NCBI GenBank assembly: GCA_029641185.1
Contig: JAPWGK010000006.1
Span: forward strand, 496,001-560,000
Direction: 5' to 3'
DNA: 64,000 bases
Origin: Pseudofabraea citricarpa
Taxonomy: Eukaryota > Ascomycota > Leotiomycetes > Helotiales > Dermateaceae
The notes below the pieces were generated by a model. That model was given only the letters and a program-made list of their open reading frames with translations, did no database searches and had not been told where the DNA came from. This document shows positions 22,962-33,911 of the stretch, one piece after another (the first letter of the stretch is position 1; each line of letters opens with the position of its first letter). A program made the translations under genes and the position numbers.

Positions 22962-24314
22962 ATGGCTGCAGCAAAAGAATACGCTCTCTTGGTTCTCGAG
23001 AACCCATTGCTCGGTATGAACACCATCACCAATTCCATCTTCTTCAGTTTCTGCAGGAGTCCTTTCCATCCCATTACAAGAGAGACGTCGAAATAGCGTC
23101 ATCTTACTCTGAAGTCGCAGCCAATTCCCTCAATTCTTGTGACTAGATTTAAGCTAACACGGAATTTCATGCAGATATCTCCGCCAACGGTGATGCGGCA
23201 CTTCTTGAGAAGTATGGCCTCAAGGCCAACGATGCCATCCTCGCAGAGGAGAAGCACCTCGGCATCTACGAAGACCTCCTCAACAACCACAATGCTCAGT
23301 TGATTGCTGGAGGAGGAGCTCAGAATACTGCCCGTGGAGCACAGTACATGTTACCACCCAACTCAGTCGTGTATCTCGGCGGTGTAGGAGATGACAAGTA
23401 CGCTGCTATTCTTCACGATGCCGTCAAGCAAGCCGGTCTACGAGTTGAGTACCGCGTGGACAAGAAGGAAGCTACCGGACGCTGCGGTGTCATCATCACT
23501 GACCACAACCGATCCTTGTGCACTGATCTCGGAGCCGCCAACCACTACGACTTGGAGCATTTGAAGAGCCCTGAGGTGTGGAAGCTCGTCGAGGGAGCTA
23601 CCCATTACTTTGTCGGTGGTTACCACTTGACTGTGTGCCCACCTGCCATCCAAGCCCTGGCTGAGGAGGCAGCCAAGAACAACAAGGTTTTCGTCTTCTC
23701 GCTCTCGGCTCCTTTCATTTGCCAGTTCTTCAAGGACCCATTGGATGCTTCCGCCCCGTATTGGGACTACGTCGTTGGTAACGAGACCGAGGCTTTGGCC
23801 TATGCCGAGAGCCATGGCCTTGAGACCAAGGATATCAAGGAGATCGCTAAGCACCTTGCTGCTCTGCCAAAGGCCAACAACAAGAGAGAACGTGTTGCCA
23901 TTATCACCCAGGGAACTGACCCTACTATCGTCTCTGTTGGCGGCAAGGATATCCAAGAATTCCCAGTGCACGCTATTGACAGTAGCAAGATCGTTGACAC
24001 TACGGGTGCTGGTGATTCTTTTGCTGCTGGCTTGGTCGCTGGTTTAGTTGCTGAAAAGCCCCTTGCACAATGTATCGACCAAGGACAGTGGTTGGCCAAG
24101 CTTGGCATTCAGCTCAATGGACCAACGTAAGTTACAAGATTTTTTTCACAAGCCCTATTTCACATGGCATATTTTGTTGGATAAATTGAGACTACTGCAT
24201 CTCCATTCATATTGCTACAATCTAGGTTGCCTGCGCCTCCACTTGCAGTCACGCTGACAATCTTCTTTTAGATTCCCATTCCCCAAGCAGACATACACTG
24301 CATCTAGCCAGTAA
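22962..24314 (+). CDS. ADO1: Adenosine kinase
   Basis: Adenosine kinase phosphorylates adenosine to AMP. It clears the adenosine made by S-adenosylhomocysteine breakdown and so keeps methylation reactions running. The exons are 22962-23013, 23175-24126 and 24272-24314, giving 348 aa, the usual length for this PfkB-family sugar/nucleoside kinase. Visible features are the N-terminal LENPLLD...ISANGD block, AGGGAQNTARGAQ in the substrate site, and the second PfkB signature DTTGAGDSFAAG (catalytic Asp in GAGD). The C-terminal exon ends PFPKQTYTASSQ, typical of fungal ADO1. The introns are long for this window (161 and 145 nt). The first acceptor GCAG/AT completes the Asp of LLD. The last intron has a GCTGAC branch site. 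Confidence 0.96.
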
Positions 24315-24694
24315 AAATAGTTTCTGCATTTTCCATCGTGATTTAGACGGCGTTCAGGAAAAGGTTTCAACAACGGGAGCGTCTACGATCCATGATCTAG
24401 CCTTGTTAGGCTGTACGAAGAGATGACCAATGATCCTCCACGATCAAGCATAGAAAATATCTAGCCACATAAAGACAATGAAAGTCCTTTGAGACTCACA
24501 ATTGCTCTTGTCTTCCTGCACTGAAAGTGATGCTGAATCAGTGGAAGTGTTGCACGAAGTACAACTACCATTGCGGTGAACATATTACATGCATGCTATC
24601 AAGACGTTCCATCAACCACATCTTGGTGGGAAGATTGGCCAGTGAAACTCGAATGTTGATTCGGTAGTGTAAAAGACTTGACGACACTGGCTAC
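24315..24694. other. Convergent 3' intergenic region
   Basis: Spacer between ADO1 (plus) and the EST1-like gene (minus). No gene is seen. Confidence 0.5.
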
Positions 24695-27342
24695 TCAACC
24701 TCCTTGTCCTCCGGGGGGAGTAGGATTTGAGCCTGTCCAGGGTCGAGGTTGGCTGGCATACTGCCTTGGCAGTGAACTTTGAAGCATTACTTCCCTCTCG
24801 AAGTCACTAGCACCGGCATAAACAGTCGTATTATTTCCATTGGTTCCAGAGAATGCACCACGACTTAATGATGGGGCGTTGTTGTTCCACCCAGCAGGTG
24901 TATTGGCATAAACGCTGCTAGAATTAGAGAATCCTGTTGACTGGGAAGGCATCTGCATGTTGTACTGCTGAGCCAAAGTCTCTTGCAGTATGTGGTTAAC
25001 AGCAGCTTGAGAAGGTGGTTTATTCCAGCTGATTCGCGCACCTGCATTCTGTCCTAACGTATCTCCGAAAGTGAAAGCCGCTTGTTGTTCATTGGACGAG
25101 AGTTGAAGGGGTGAAAGTTGACGGGCTGTGGATGGTCGATCAGGACTAATAGGTTGTAGCTCATTGGGTTGAGGCGTGAATGGCGAACCCCATATACCTC
25201 CTAGATTTGGCAACATTTTTGGAGTGCTGATACTCTGGCGATGCTGCTTAGATCCGTTTTGATCCATGAATACTTCATCAGCCGTCTGGCTGTGCATACC
25301 ATACGACGTCTCGTTGCTCTCGACCGTGTTCTTTGTTGAAGGACCTACCAAGTTGTTGACCATGTTGTGTAGGTATGAGTCCATGCTCTGTTGGGATTCA
25401 GCAACACTCTCAACTTCATCATTAGTCTCTTTTAGTGCGGCAATGGTCGGATTATAGAAACTGGTTGCATTTCTGGACTCCATCTCTAGATGCGAAGGAC
25501 TCGCCATCGTAGACTGTGGTTGATGAGTAGCCACAGGACTTGCTGGCTGCATTCCTTCTTCAGCATAGAAGAAGCCTATGCCCTGCTCAAAGCCAATAGG
25601 AGATGTATCATGAACAGCGAGCGTCATGCCACATAATAAGATGTCGCGAACTCGAGCCAACATCTCGGTGTTTGGAAGTTCTCGTTTGACACCGCGATCT
25701 GTAAATCTTGCTTTCAAAGGACCTCCTTCTTCCACGGTAAAATTGTTACACTGGGGAGGCAGATCGGGATCCCGAAGCGGCTTGAAGCCTATAGTTGCAG
25801 CATCCTCTTCCAAGAGATAAGGGACCTCCGGAAGGTCTGCAGGTGGGAAGAAAGCCGCCATTCTTGTGAGTACTACTGCGTACATCATGTGCAACTCTTT
25901 GAAGTGCAAATTTATTGTGGCATCGTCGATGAGACCAATTATTTTGGCGCGAGAAACTAGCCAGATGCTATACTGGCGAATGGCAGGCAATACTCGTCGT
26001 ATGACGATAGTAATCTTCTCACGAGGAGGTTTCGTCGTAGGATCGTCAGAATCAGTTGGTAGGTCGTCCCCATCTACAGGGTCCTCAAGTTCCGGTAGGA
26101 TAATCTGGAGCAAGAGGAAAAACATCCTGATGTTGAATCCAAGGAAGAACGTGCAGGCTTGCCCAACGTCTTGTACATCTGCTGCTGGGTATTGTTAGTG
26201 ATAATTGAGTTTGATGGGAGTTTACTACTTGCCATCGTATCTCTCCGCAGCAACACATTCAGCAGCTAAATTAATGATAACAAAGCGTTCAAGTATTGTG
26301 GGGGTTAAACGTTCCTCTTTCAGGTGAACAGCCAACTGGTGAAGGACTTCGTTTTCAAGCTCTTCCCGAGTTGCAAATTCACGTCCCTTATAGAACTTGG
26401 CGTGCAAACGGACAAACCACAAAACAAGAGTGGCTTCACTATCGCCCTTTGCGGAAGGTCCCTTCTCCCAAGCAGTGGTTATCTTCTTCAGCTCAATTTC
26501 TAGATTTCTCTTTGCTATTGGGTGAGGTTCCACAGTAGCAAGAGCGCGGTACAAATAGTACAAGGCGTCCAGGTGATTTCCTTCTGCCAAGGCTATAACA
26601 GCCATCTGATTTTGAGAGCTACCGGATTCCGGACGAAGTTCGCTGGCTAAGCTGTAATAGCCTAGAGCAGATTCCCAACTTCTGCCTTTGTATCTAAGCT
26701 CATTGCGATACCGGGAAAGGTCACCCAGACGGAGAAGTGTGGCATGGCATGAGAGTTCGATAAGTTTGACGAGTTCCGGCGATACCTGGACTCGATCATC
26801 CACGGTGAGAGGGCTCAGTAATAAGGAGTCAGATATGCGTCGCAGCTCATCTAAGCCAGCAAAGTGAGAAGCAAGCCGTTGGATGTAACTCTTGTAAAAA
26901 TATTGGCTGGTCTTGATGAAGTCCACGTATCGTTTCTCCATCTTCCGCCGCTCCACAACATGCTTCTTTTGATCTCCGGTTCGGTAGTGCTGGACAAGTT
27001 TCCGGTAGCGGTTATTGATTGTGCTGTGTACATCCCATAGATGAGCTTCGACTCCTTGCTTGGTCGCATATTCGAAGTCTAGGAACATTATGGTCTCGCA
27101 GGCCATGCGCATCCTGAGCTTGTCAGTTTCGAACCTGGCGGGGTAGCTGAGAAGCACTTACTGGACGAGTAGAGCATCGACATCGTCGTACAATGGATGA
27201 TCTTGCTTCAGAATAGTCTTCAGAGCAGTCTCTATCTGGCGCGCCCGGCTGGAAGACATGTCAGCCATGTTGGCGCAAGCAGTAAGGAATACTGCGTGTG
27301 CTCTTGTACTTACGACCAGTTTTCTCTGATGGCCGATGCCAT
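24695..27342 (-). CDS. EST1/SMG7-like protein (telomerase or mRNA-decay factor)
   Basis: Four exons on the minus strand (27342-27314, 27248-27162, 27113-26233 and 26178-24695) give 826 aa. The N-terminal part is helical with TPR-like and 14-3-3-like repeats. The EST1 nucleic-acid-binding block lies at about residues 166-230, with LLRLGDLSRYRNEL, WESALGYYSLASELRPESG and NQMAVIALAEGNHLDALYYLYRAL. This family includes yeast Est1 and Ebs1 and animal SMG5/6/7, which act in telomerase recruitment or nonsense-mediated decay. No PIN domain is present, so SMG7/Ebs1 is the nearer match. The C-terminal 350 residues are low-complexity and rich in Gln/Asn/Ser/Pro. Intron 3 can only be joined in frame (ERYD-DVQDVGQACTFFL) with a GC donor, G/GCAAGT at 26232-26231. 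The first exon encodes only nine complete codons. Confidence 0.88.
26179..26232 (-). other. Non-canonical GC-AG intron in the EST1-like gene
   Basis: The 54-nt intron starts GCAAGT and ends CAGCAGCAG. The flanking exon base and GCAAGT match the known GC-AG donor consensus. The nearby GTAGTA donors (downstream by 4 and 7 bases) lead to phase 2 and the wrong downstream frame with any of the three CAG acceptors. A CTAAC branch site lies inside. Confidence 0.75.
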
Positions 27343-28220
27343 TGTGATGGTTATACTTGTGTCTGTGCCCGACCCCACGGTCAACCTCGCCGTTAGATCT
27401 GCGAGAGGCTCTCTGCAGATGTGGTGTGGTGGGTGCGATCCATATTCCAGAGAAAAGAGTTACGGACTGCGGACGATTCACTTCAGCTGTACCAAATTTC
27501 CGCGAACGTGGTTGGGCTAACGTGTAGCGTTCCAACTTTTCTATTTTATTAGGCAAACGTAACGGCACTGCAAATACGAAAATCCCCAGCGAGAACAAGC
27601 AACAAACAATCCGAAGGGAAGAGATATCGTGATCTGGTTACTGAAAGAAGATCAATGACCACAATCCCCAGTCCACAGGCCCCTCATTGGCCGTATTTCT
27701 TGCTTAGTAAGAATGGCCAGGGACGAGGCTCACTGCATGCACGTGCCTGCACGTGCCTGCACCCAGATCAATGAGGCTGCGAAAGATGCATGACGGGCGA
27801 TTAGCCACTGGAAAACAGATACCTAAATACCTCCGTTGCTCAGAGCTTCAGAGAGCATCTTGGTACAGAGCCAGGTATTCCTACTTGAGCTGTTGAATAG
27901 GCCTAGAGGCTACACAGCATTCACTCACTCTGTAAGTTGTTGGCTCTATCACCCTGCAAGGCATTGTTGTCTGCCATCTGGTGCCCACATCTTTTGTTCA
28001 CCGCAGGCCGCCATCTGCATACATTGAACTTCCAGCTTCCAGCTTCCAACCTCCAACTGTGCACTTTCCCCTTACTCTTCTTCACTCTGGACTGTTACCT
28101 ACTTGGCCAGAACCACCGCACGGCAATACAAGGGAAAGGCACTCGGGCAACACTCATAAGAACAGAAGTAAGAAAAGTTCAAGTTCCTAACTACCTTACC
28201 CCGCGTTCAGCTCTTTCAGC
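27343..28220. promoter_or_regulatory. Divergent promoter, EST1-like / ZNF511-like
   Basis: 878 bases between two opposite start codons. Two overlapping copies of CACGTGCCTG lie at 27740-27759. A CTTCCAGCTTCCAGCTTCCAA run lies near 28027. No gene is seen; the frame at 27937-28302 is low-complexity. Confidence 0.45.
27740..27759. repeat. Two direct copies of CACGTGCCTG
   Basis: Exact 10-bp tandem copies, each carrying a CACGTG E-box-type hexamer, in the divergent promoter. They may be bHLH factor sites (inference). Confidence 0.7.
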
Positions 28221-29077
28221 ATGGCTAAACGCTCACGAGAAGACTTTGAGCCGTCTTCAGACTCAGACTCGGACACTTCAAGGCCTACTGCTCGAGCAGT
28301 AATACATCCAGCTTCAGGAGAGCCTGCGTCTTCCGCCTCCAAGATCGCGCATCTCGATACCTCCGGTGAAGCGCCCACAGTCAGTGCAATGAAATGCTCT
28401 CTGCCACCACACCGAGCAACGCTCGCATTCACTTCTTTCGAAGAATATGAAGTTCACTACAGCAAAACGCATATGAATCGTTGTCTCGAATGCCGGAAGA
28501 ACTTCCCCACAGATCATTTTCTTAATCTCCACATTCGAGAGAACCATGATGCATTGATTGAGGTTTTGAAAGACCGAGGCGAGAGGACTGTGAGTGTGGA
28601 TCTTCCTTCTTGGAGATGTTCTCGCTGATAGTGGTGAAGTATGTCTGTTTTGTCGAAGACTGTGATCGAGTTTGCTCGACTTCTCAAAAGCGCCGTCTGC
28701 ATCTGATTGACAAACATGCTTTCCCCAAGGAATATGATTTCTACGTGGTGAATGATGGTATTGATGGGCGGAGTTCAATGCTCCGATCTGGACGACACCG
28801 TAGACGCAGTTCTGCCGCCCAGCATATGACTGAAATCGAGGGAAGAGCACGGCGGCGACATTCGAAGAATATGCAAATCACAGGCACCAAGGAGGATGAT
28901 GAGTCTAGTGAGGGTGAGGCGGGTTCCCCCGTCTCTATACTAACCCCTCCAAGCTCCAAAGATGATGCAGATATGGACGGTTTAGCCGGTGCAATGTCAG
29001 CTCTTAAATTCGTCCCGCCAAGTGTTCGGTTTGGTCGCGGACGGGGCAAGGGACGAGGCGGTTTCAGTAGAACTTGA
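28221..29077 (+). CDS. C2H2 zinc-finger protein, ZNF511-like
   Basis: Two exons (28221-28589 and 28640-29077) give 268 aa. After an acidic Ser/Asp-rich N-terminus there are three Cys2-His2-type units: a degenerate one around CSLPP...HYSKTH, a clear one RCLECRKNF...LHIRENH, and CFVEDC...HLIDKH. The motif RRLHLIDKH-FPKEYDF is characteristic of the ZNF511 family, conserved from fungi to animals with little functional data. The C-terminal part is disordered and basic and ends in an RG-rich tail (FGRGRGKGRGG), which suggests RNA contact or arginine methylation (inference). The splice join ERT-YVCFVEDC is in phase 0. The acceptor is GTGAAG, weak for a fungal intron but the only one that keeps the finger. 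Confidence 0.85.
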
Positions 29078-29285
29078 TGATCTGATGATTAATGAGAGTA
29101 TGAGAAATGAACAAATACTTATCCACAAGGTTCACCCACTTATGCAGGAACGACGAATTTTCGCATCAATGGTAGAACAAGGCTGAAAAAGCAAAATGTA
29201 ACTTAATTAAATCATCGGGTATCTGTGTCCGCGGTTCCTCTATGTGTATGACTCCAAAACTCCTGCCCCCTTGGGATAAATCTTT

Positions 29286-29980
29286 TCAGTAGACACCCTT
29301 GCGAGGACCCCAGTTGTCGCTTTTATGGTTTATGAGAATCTGGTACGGAAACGGGTTGGACTCGCTCGTGGTGATCGGCGGGATATGATCTTTCTCTCTG
29401 CTGGCAGTTGTAACAATCTTCATTACAGCCTTCAGTAGCATCGCCTCCATCGCAGTCCTAACCTTTGCCCTTTCTAGATTCGAGTATTAGCAGCATCTCC
29501 GGTTCTCACGTCAAACGTATCATACCACTCTCTGTTCTCGGGGTTGCCAGTGTAACGTCCAGAAGCCACCCTTCCCAGCAAACCTCTTCTTCCGCTTTAG
29601 TGAACCACATCTTCCTCCTCTTCTTCTCGAAAAATTGGACACCCATGGATCCTCGAACTCCGTTGTTCCGCATGCCCATGTCGGAGCTTGTATCCAGTTG
29701 TCGGATGAGGGTGGCGGTTCTTTGATCAATCAGGGTCTCCAGCTCAACATCGTCTACCATGGGCAGGGTGAGGTCTAGGACATCAAGAGTCTTGGGCCGG
29801 ATAGAAGGAAAGAATCGGTGGAAGAAGATGGTATGCAAGATACCTGCGGAGGTTAGCTGAGGTCTATGGGGTCTCAGGACAGTGTTTTGGATTGCGGATA
29901 GTACCTCTGACAACGTCCTTCACAGACGTGGGATCTGCGAAAACCTCAATGACGAATTCTGGAGGTCGCCGCGGTTCCAT
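29286..29980 (-). CDS. ATG101: Autophagy-related protein ATG101
   Basis: ATG101 is the HORMA-domain partner of ATG13 in the Atg1/ULK complex that starts autophagy. It occurs in filamentous fungi, fission yeast and animals but not in budding yeast, which uses Atg29/Atg31 instead. Exons 29980-29905, 29843-29526 and 29473-29286 give 193 aa. The start MEPRRPPEFVIEVFADP is followed across the first intron by GILHTIFFHRFFPSI, the second HORMA strand. The block KRRKMWF carries the Trp-Phe pair equivalent to the WF finger that recruits downstream factors. The C-terminus has the conserved HIPPITT-(S/N)PFPYQI. All joins are phase 1 and in frame. It is divergent from PEX3 (296 bp between starts) and convergent with the ZNF511-like gene (208 bp apart). 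Confidence 0.93.
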
Positions 29981-30276
29981 GGTAAGAGTATCTCGAGTAT
30001 GCGGTATCGTCTATTGGATGCGAATGTTTGGCAAGTATCTTGATTACGTTGAACGTGATAGAGGGGTCGTTGAGTGGGGCTGACGTGTGGCGGTCATTAG
30101 CTCCACCAGCCACCTCCAGAGAATCAAGAGACCGAGGTCACTTCGACTTTCTGGATCACCAGTTCCGATTGCTTGCTTGCTCGCTCGCTCGCAGTCCTCA
30201 CCCTTCACAACACCCCCCTTTCTTATATTTTATAAGGGAAGGGAATGTAAATCTGTCCAACGCAAATTACTGCGCT
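29981..30276. promoter_or_regulatory. Divergent promoter, ATG101 / PEX3
   Basis: 296 bases between the start codons. It carries a GCTTGCTTGCTCGCTCGCTCGC tetranucleotide run at about 30170-30192 and a TTATATTTTATAA stretch at about 30221-30233, 44 bases before the PEX3 start, which could serve as a TATA element for PEX3. Confidence 0.55.
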
Positions 30277-31957
30277 ATGATCTCCGCTACTCGCAGATGG
30301 CTTCGGCGGAATAAGACGACTTTTGCGGTTGGTGCTGGAATTGTTACCGTGGGATACGTAGCGACTCAATATGTGTTGGGAAAGATCTCAGATGCCCGGG
30401 AGCGCATGAGCAGTGATCGCATAGCTCGAGAGAAGTACCTCAGCCCTGACTTCATAGCACATGACCTCCACTTATTCATCTTGTTAGCCTCCGTCGACGC
30501 TTCGAACAGAACCAGGAAGACTGCACGTTCACAGTGCTTGCTTTGCTCCCTACCGCCACCGACAACATATTAGCAGAGTTGGAAACAGAGCGGATCACCT
30601 TCGAACTGCAGCAGCAGAAGGCAGCCAAACTAGCTCGCAATGGAGAAGCACACCCGTCTGAGATGGGCTCTACACCACCAAGCGTGACAGATGACGATGG
30701 CCGGAGCATGATTAGTATGCAAAGTGAGAGTGGTATCCATGCGAGCCAGATGGGAATTCCACCTGCCACACCCTCTGAAGGGGCGCAGGATGGAGGGCAA
30801 CAAACCCAGAAAGCGAAGAAATCAAAATTGCAATTGTGGAATGATCTCAAAATCAGCGGTAAGTAATGCCATATTTTGTGAGGGGAACTTCAGACTAAGC
30901 GGAAACAGCAATCACCAGAGCTTTCACATTAATATACACCCTGGCTTTACTCACGCTCCTTACGCGCATACAACTTAATCTTCTTGGGCGCAGAAGCTAC
31001 TTATCAAGCGTGGTCTCGCTTGCTACGGGTGGAATGAATGAGTCAACTATCAATTTGGAGAATAATGATGATGATAATCCAGATCAGGCCTATGGAAACG
31101 ATTTCGAAACCAATCGACGATATCTCACATTCAGCTGGTGGCTCTTGCACAGAGGCTGGAAAGAAGTAATGTACAAGGTCGAGGCCGCTGTGAAGGAAGT
31201 ATTTGGTGCTCTTTCTCCTCGAGATGATGTTGACATGGAGAGATTCTCTATATTGACTCTTGAGGTCCGTAAGAAGGTAGAAGGTGCTACCGAAGCAGAA
31301 CGTCGAGCCAATCGCTGGCTGGAGTTCTTGTTGCCACCACGAGACCAGGAGGACTTTGTTCTCAAAGAGTCTGGCATGACTGCTGAGCCCTCGGCCATTT
31401 CATCGCCATCTCTCTCCATATCATCTGGTGGCACAACTCCTCTTCGCCGCTTACTAGACGAGACCTCTGATCTTATTGATTCGCCTCCGTTCTCGGATGT
31501 CCTCACCAAACTTCTGGATGCAGGCTTCTCCACCTTGGTGGATCAAAAAATTGCCCAACAGGCCTTTAAGATCCTGCCGACCTCGGACACCGCAGAGTTA
31601 TCTGAATCTCGAATCACAGAGGTTCTTGATGTCAAGCCAGTCAAATTACCAATCGTCTTAGCCATCTTGAGTAGGCAAGCTCATAGCATAGGCAATGGCG
31701 TTCCCAACGAATACCTCCAAGCAATGGAACAAGTTCGAGACCTCGAGGCTTTCGCAGCTGTTGTGTACTCTAGCAACTGGGAAAGTGAAATCACACCTTT
31801 GGCAGCCGATATTAGCACTGGCACAGATCCCGAGATTGATGCAGCTGATCTGAAGACTGACAGTGAAGCTGGGCAGGAGAGTATTGTTGATGTAGGTGCC
31901 ACGAGCAATTTTGAGAACGCTTGGGGGAGTGCTGTAGATAAGGTTAGTGCAGCATAA
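30277..31957 (+). CDS. PEX3: Peroxisomal membrane biogenesis factor PEX3
   Basis: PEX3 anchors the receptor PEX19 at the peroxisome membrane so that membrane proteins can be inserted; it also docks pexophagy receptors. The exons are 30277-30434, 30488-30858 and 30909-31957, giving 525 aa. The N-terminus has the short luminal basic stretch RRWLRRNK, then the single anchor segment TFAVGAGIVTVGYVATQYV (about residues 15-33). Next comes LRRRFEQNQEDCTFTVLALLP, the conserved PEX19-docking region. A disordered Ser/Thr insert at about 80-160 is typical of filamentous fungi. Family motifs further on include ITRAFTLIYTLALLTLLTRIQLNLLGRR and RYLTFSWWLLHRGW. Both introns are in frame (EN-LRRRF and SA-ITRAF joins). 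Confidence 0.93.
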
Positions 31958-33911
31958 AATAGGCTCACTTTTGGGTATTCGGTGTTGTGGAGGGTTGGGT
32001 TGGGCTGGGTCTGTAAGATGGAAACCAGGTTGGGGCATATGGCTATGTGGAGGTTAACTTTGCGTGACTAGCCTATTTTATGATCTGAAAGCTTTGAAGC
32101 TTGTATAGTAAGATACCAAATCAAACAAATATATACTTCTCAATATATGGTTGCAGAATCTTTCGTTCCCGAACGGTGTTTAATCATTGCATAAATACAA
32201 CTCTTTAGAGCATAGAAATATGATGAATGTAGGGTCCCTAGAACGTGTTTTTTTATTTATCATAAAGCTTTTATTTACTTGAATATATACAGTGTTTATG
32301 AGATTGAAAGTCGTAGAAATCATAAAGCGCCCGACAATTTCTTGAACAATATGGTGTGGAGGAGGCTAGTCATCGATGTGCGGTCGCTTATCTTACATGA
32401 ATCTAGAGCTTTGGCTGTCCAGCATACATACAGCTTTATCCAAGGCTAAGCCGGCGGACTCAAAGCTATTCAGCAGAGACCAAGAGGGTAAAAAGAAGCA
32501 CAGGTTAGACATGGTATTCTTGACTTTACTGTTACCTGGGATCAAGCGGCTGCATGTTGGCATGAATTATCTATCTACCTTTCTAATTATAGCATGCGAA
32601 AGAAAGAGTCTCAAATTACCTCTTATCCAGTATCAAGTGAGCAAGCTAGAATCTTGGCCAGTATGTCGCAACTAAAAGATGCCGGAGGAAGGGAGTGCCA
32701 TTCTTTGGAATCTCGAGTGGATTTTGCACCAGCCTCTCTACCCGGTGCCCGTTGCACTTCAGTAGCCATCGTAAGACATGCGATAGATTTCATGCAGGCT
32801 GACCCTTGATTGATCTTGCATCATAAATTGACAGAAATGTGAAGCCGTCGCCAAAAGAAGTATGGTGTCACCCGTCACTGTGCTGTAGGTAGTAGGCATA
32901 TGTCAGTTGACCACGTGATTGGGATGGTAGCCCCACCAAGCACAATGTGCAACAAGGTGACAAGTGACAAGTGACAACGGTGTGCATTGTGCCTGGCTGG
33001 GTCTTGGGTCTTAGGGGAAGCGAAGTGCTCGATCGATCTATATATTGGACCCGCGCAGGAGAGCCTGGGTCCCTTGGGTCCCTTGGGGTTCTTTGCTTGT
33101 TCTCCAACTTCTCCTTAGCAAACAAATTACTGATTAGGCCCATAAACAAAAATAGCCAGCCAGCCCAAGCCAGATCCGTGCAAGTTGGCCCATCGCTCCC
33201 ATGGTACCGTAGCGTTCGTACGACCCTTACCCACTCTTGCCCGTATATTGTATTGTATTGGCTGGTGGGAAGCTAGAGCCTAGAGGCAGATATGCCTTGC
33301 TTCAAAGTTGCTTGTATGTGTGTACAGGACTATGTAGAGGCTGGTGGTTGGTGGTTGGTGGTTGGTGGCTGGTGCTCGGAATGGCCATTCTGCGAATTCG
33401 CTGTCACGGAGTTTGATTCTTTTCTCATAAGAGCAGAGATGAGGTGAGATGAGATGGCGGCCAAATCAAGAGGTCTGCGCTCATGGCAAATATCACGAGC
33501 CTTTTTTAATCTAAAAGTCTGTGCTGTCGCTGATTTTGTGACGAATTAATCTCCTGCAAATAGTCGAGCAGCAGGGGACAAACGAGCTCTGAGCAGCTTC
33601 GGACGGCCATTGGCGAATCATCGCTGCCGCTGGACTCCACACTTGAAATTGATCGAACGAACGGTTGTCGTCTCCGTTTGTGGAGGAACAGGAACAGGAA
33701 CTGGAACTGGATCCCAAAGGCGCAACAGCTCCACGGCCAAACACACTCTAACCCAGCGCTGCCCGCACAGTGCACACTCGCTCGTTCGCTCTCTCTCTCA
33801 AAGGATTCCGACCCAAGAATGCGTTGATGATGAGTTCGCAACGCGGCCACTGACGAAAGGAAGCTGTCCATCACACGAAGCGCTGTAGATACAGCAGCAG
33901 CGGAGGCCGCT
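31958..33911. promoter_or_regulatory. Long intergenic region before the membrane-protein gene
   Basis: About 2 kb with no supported gene. The first third is AT-rich. Repeated TTGGTGG units at 33341-33370 and a repeated GGGTCCCTT near 33068-33085 are visible. The last 300 bases are CT/CA-rich, as in a 5' leader. Confidence 0.4.
33341..33372. repeat. TTGGTGG 7-bp tandem repeat
   Basis: About four imperfect head-to-tail copies of a GGTGGTT-type heptamer in non-coding DNA. Confidence 0.75.

Noticed and set aside
28314..28850. 178-codon minus-strand frame
   Set aside because: It is the antisense shadow of the ZNF511-like gene.
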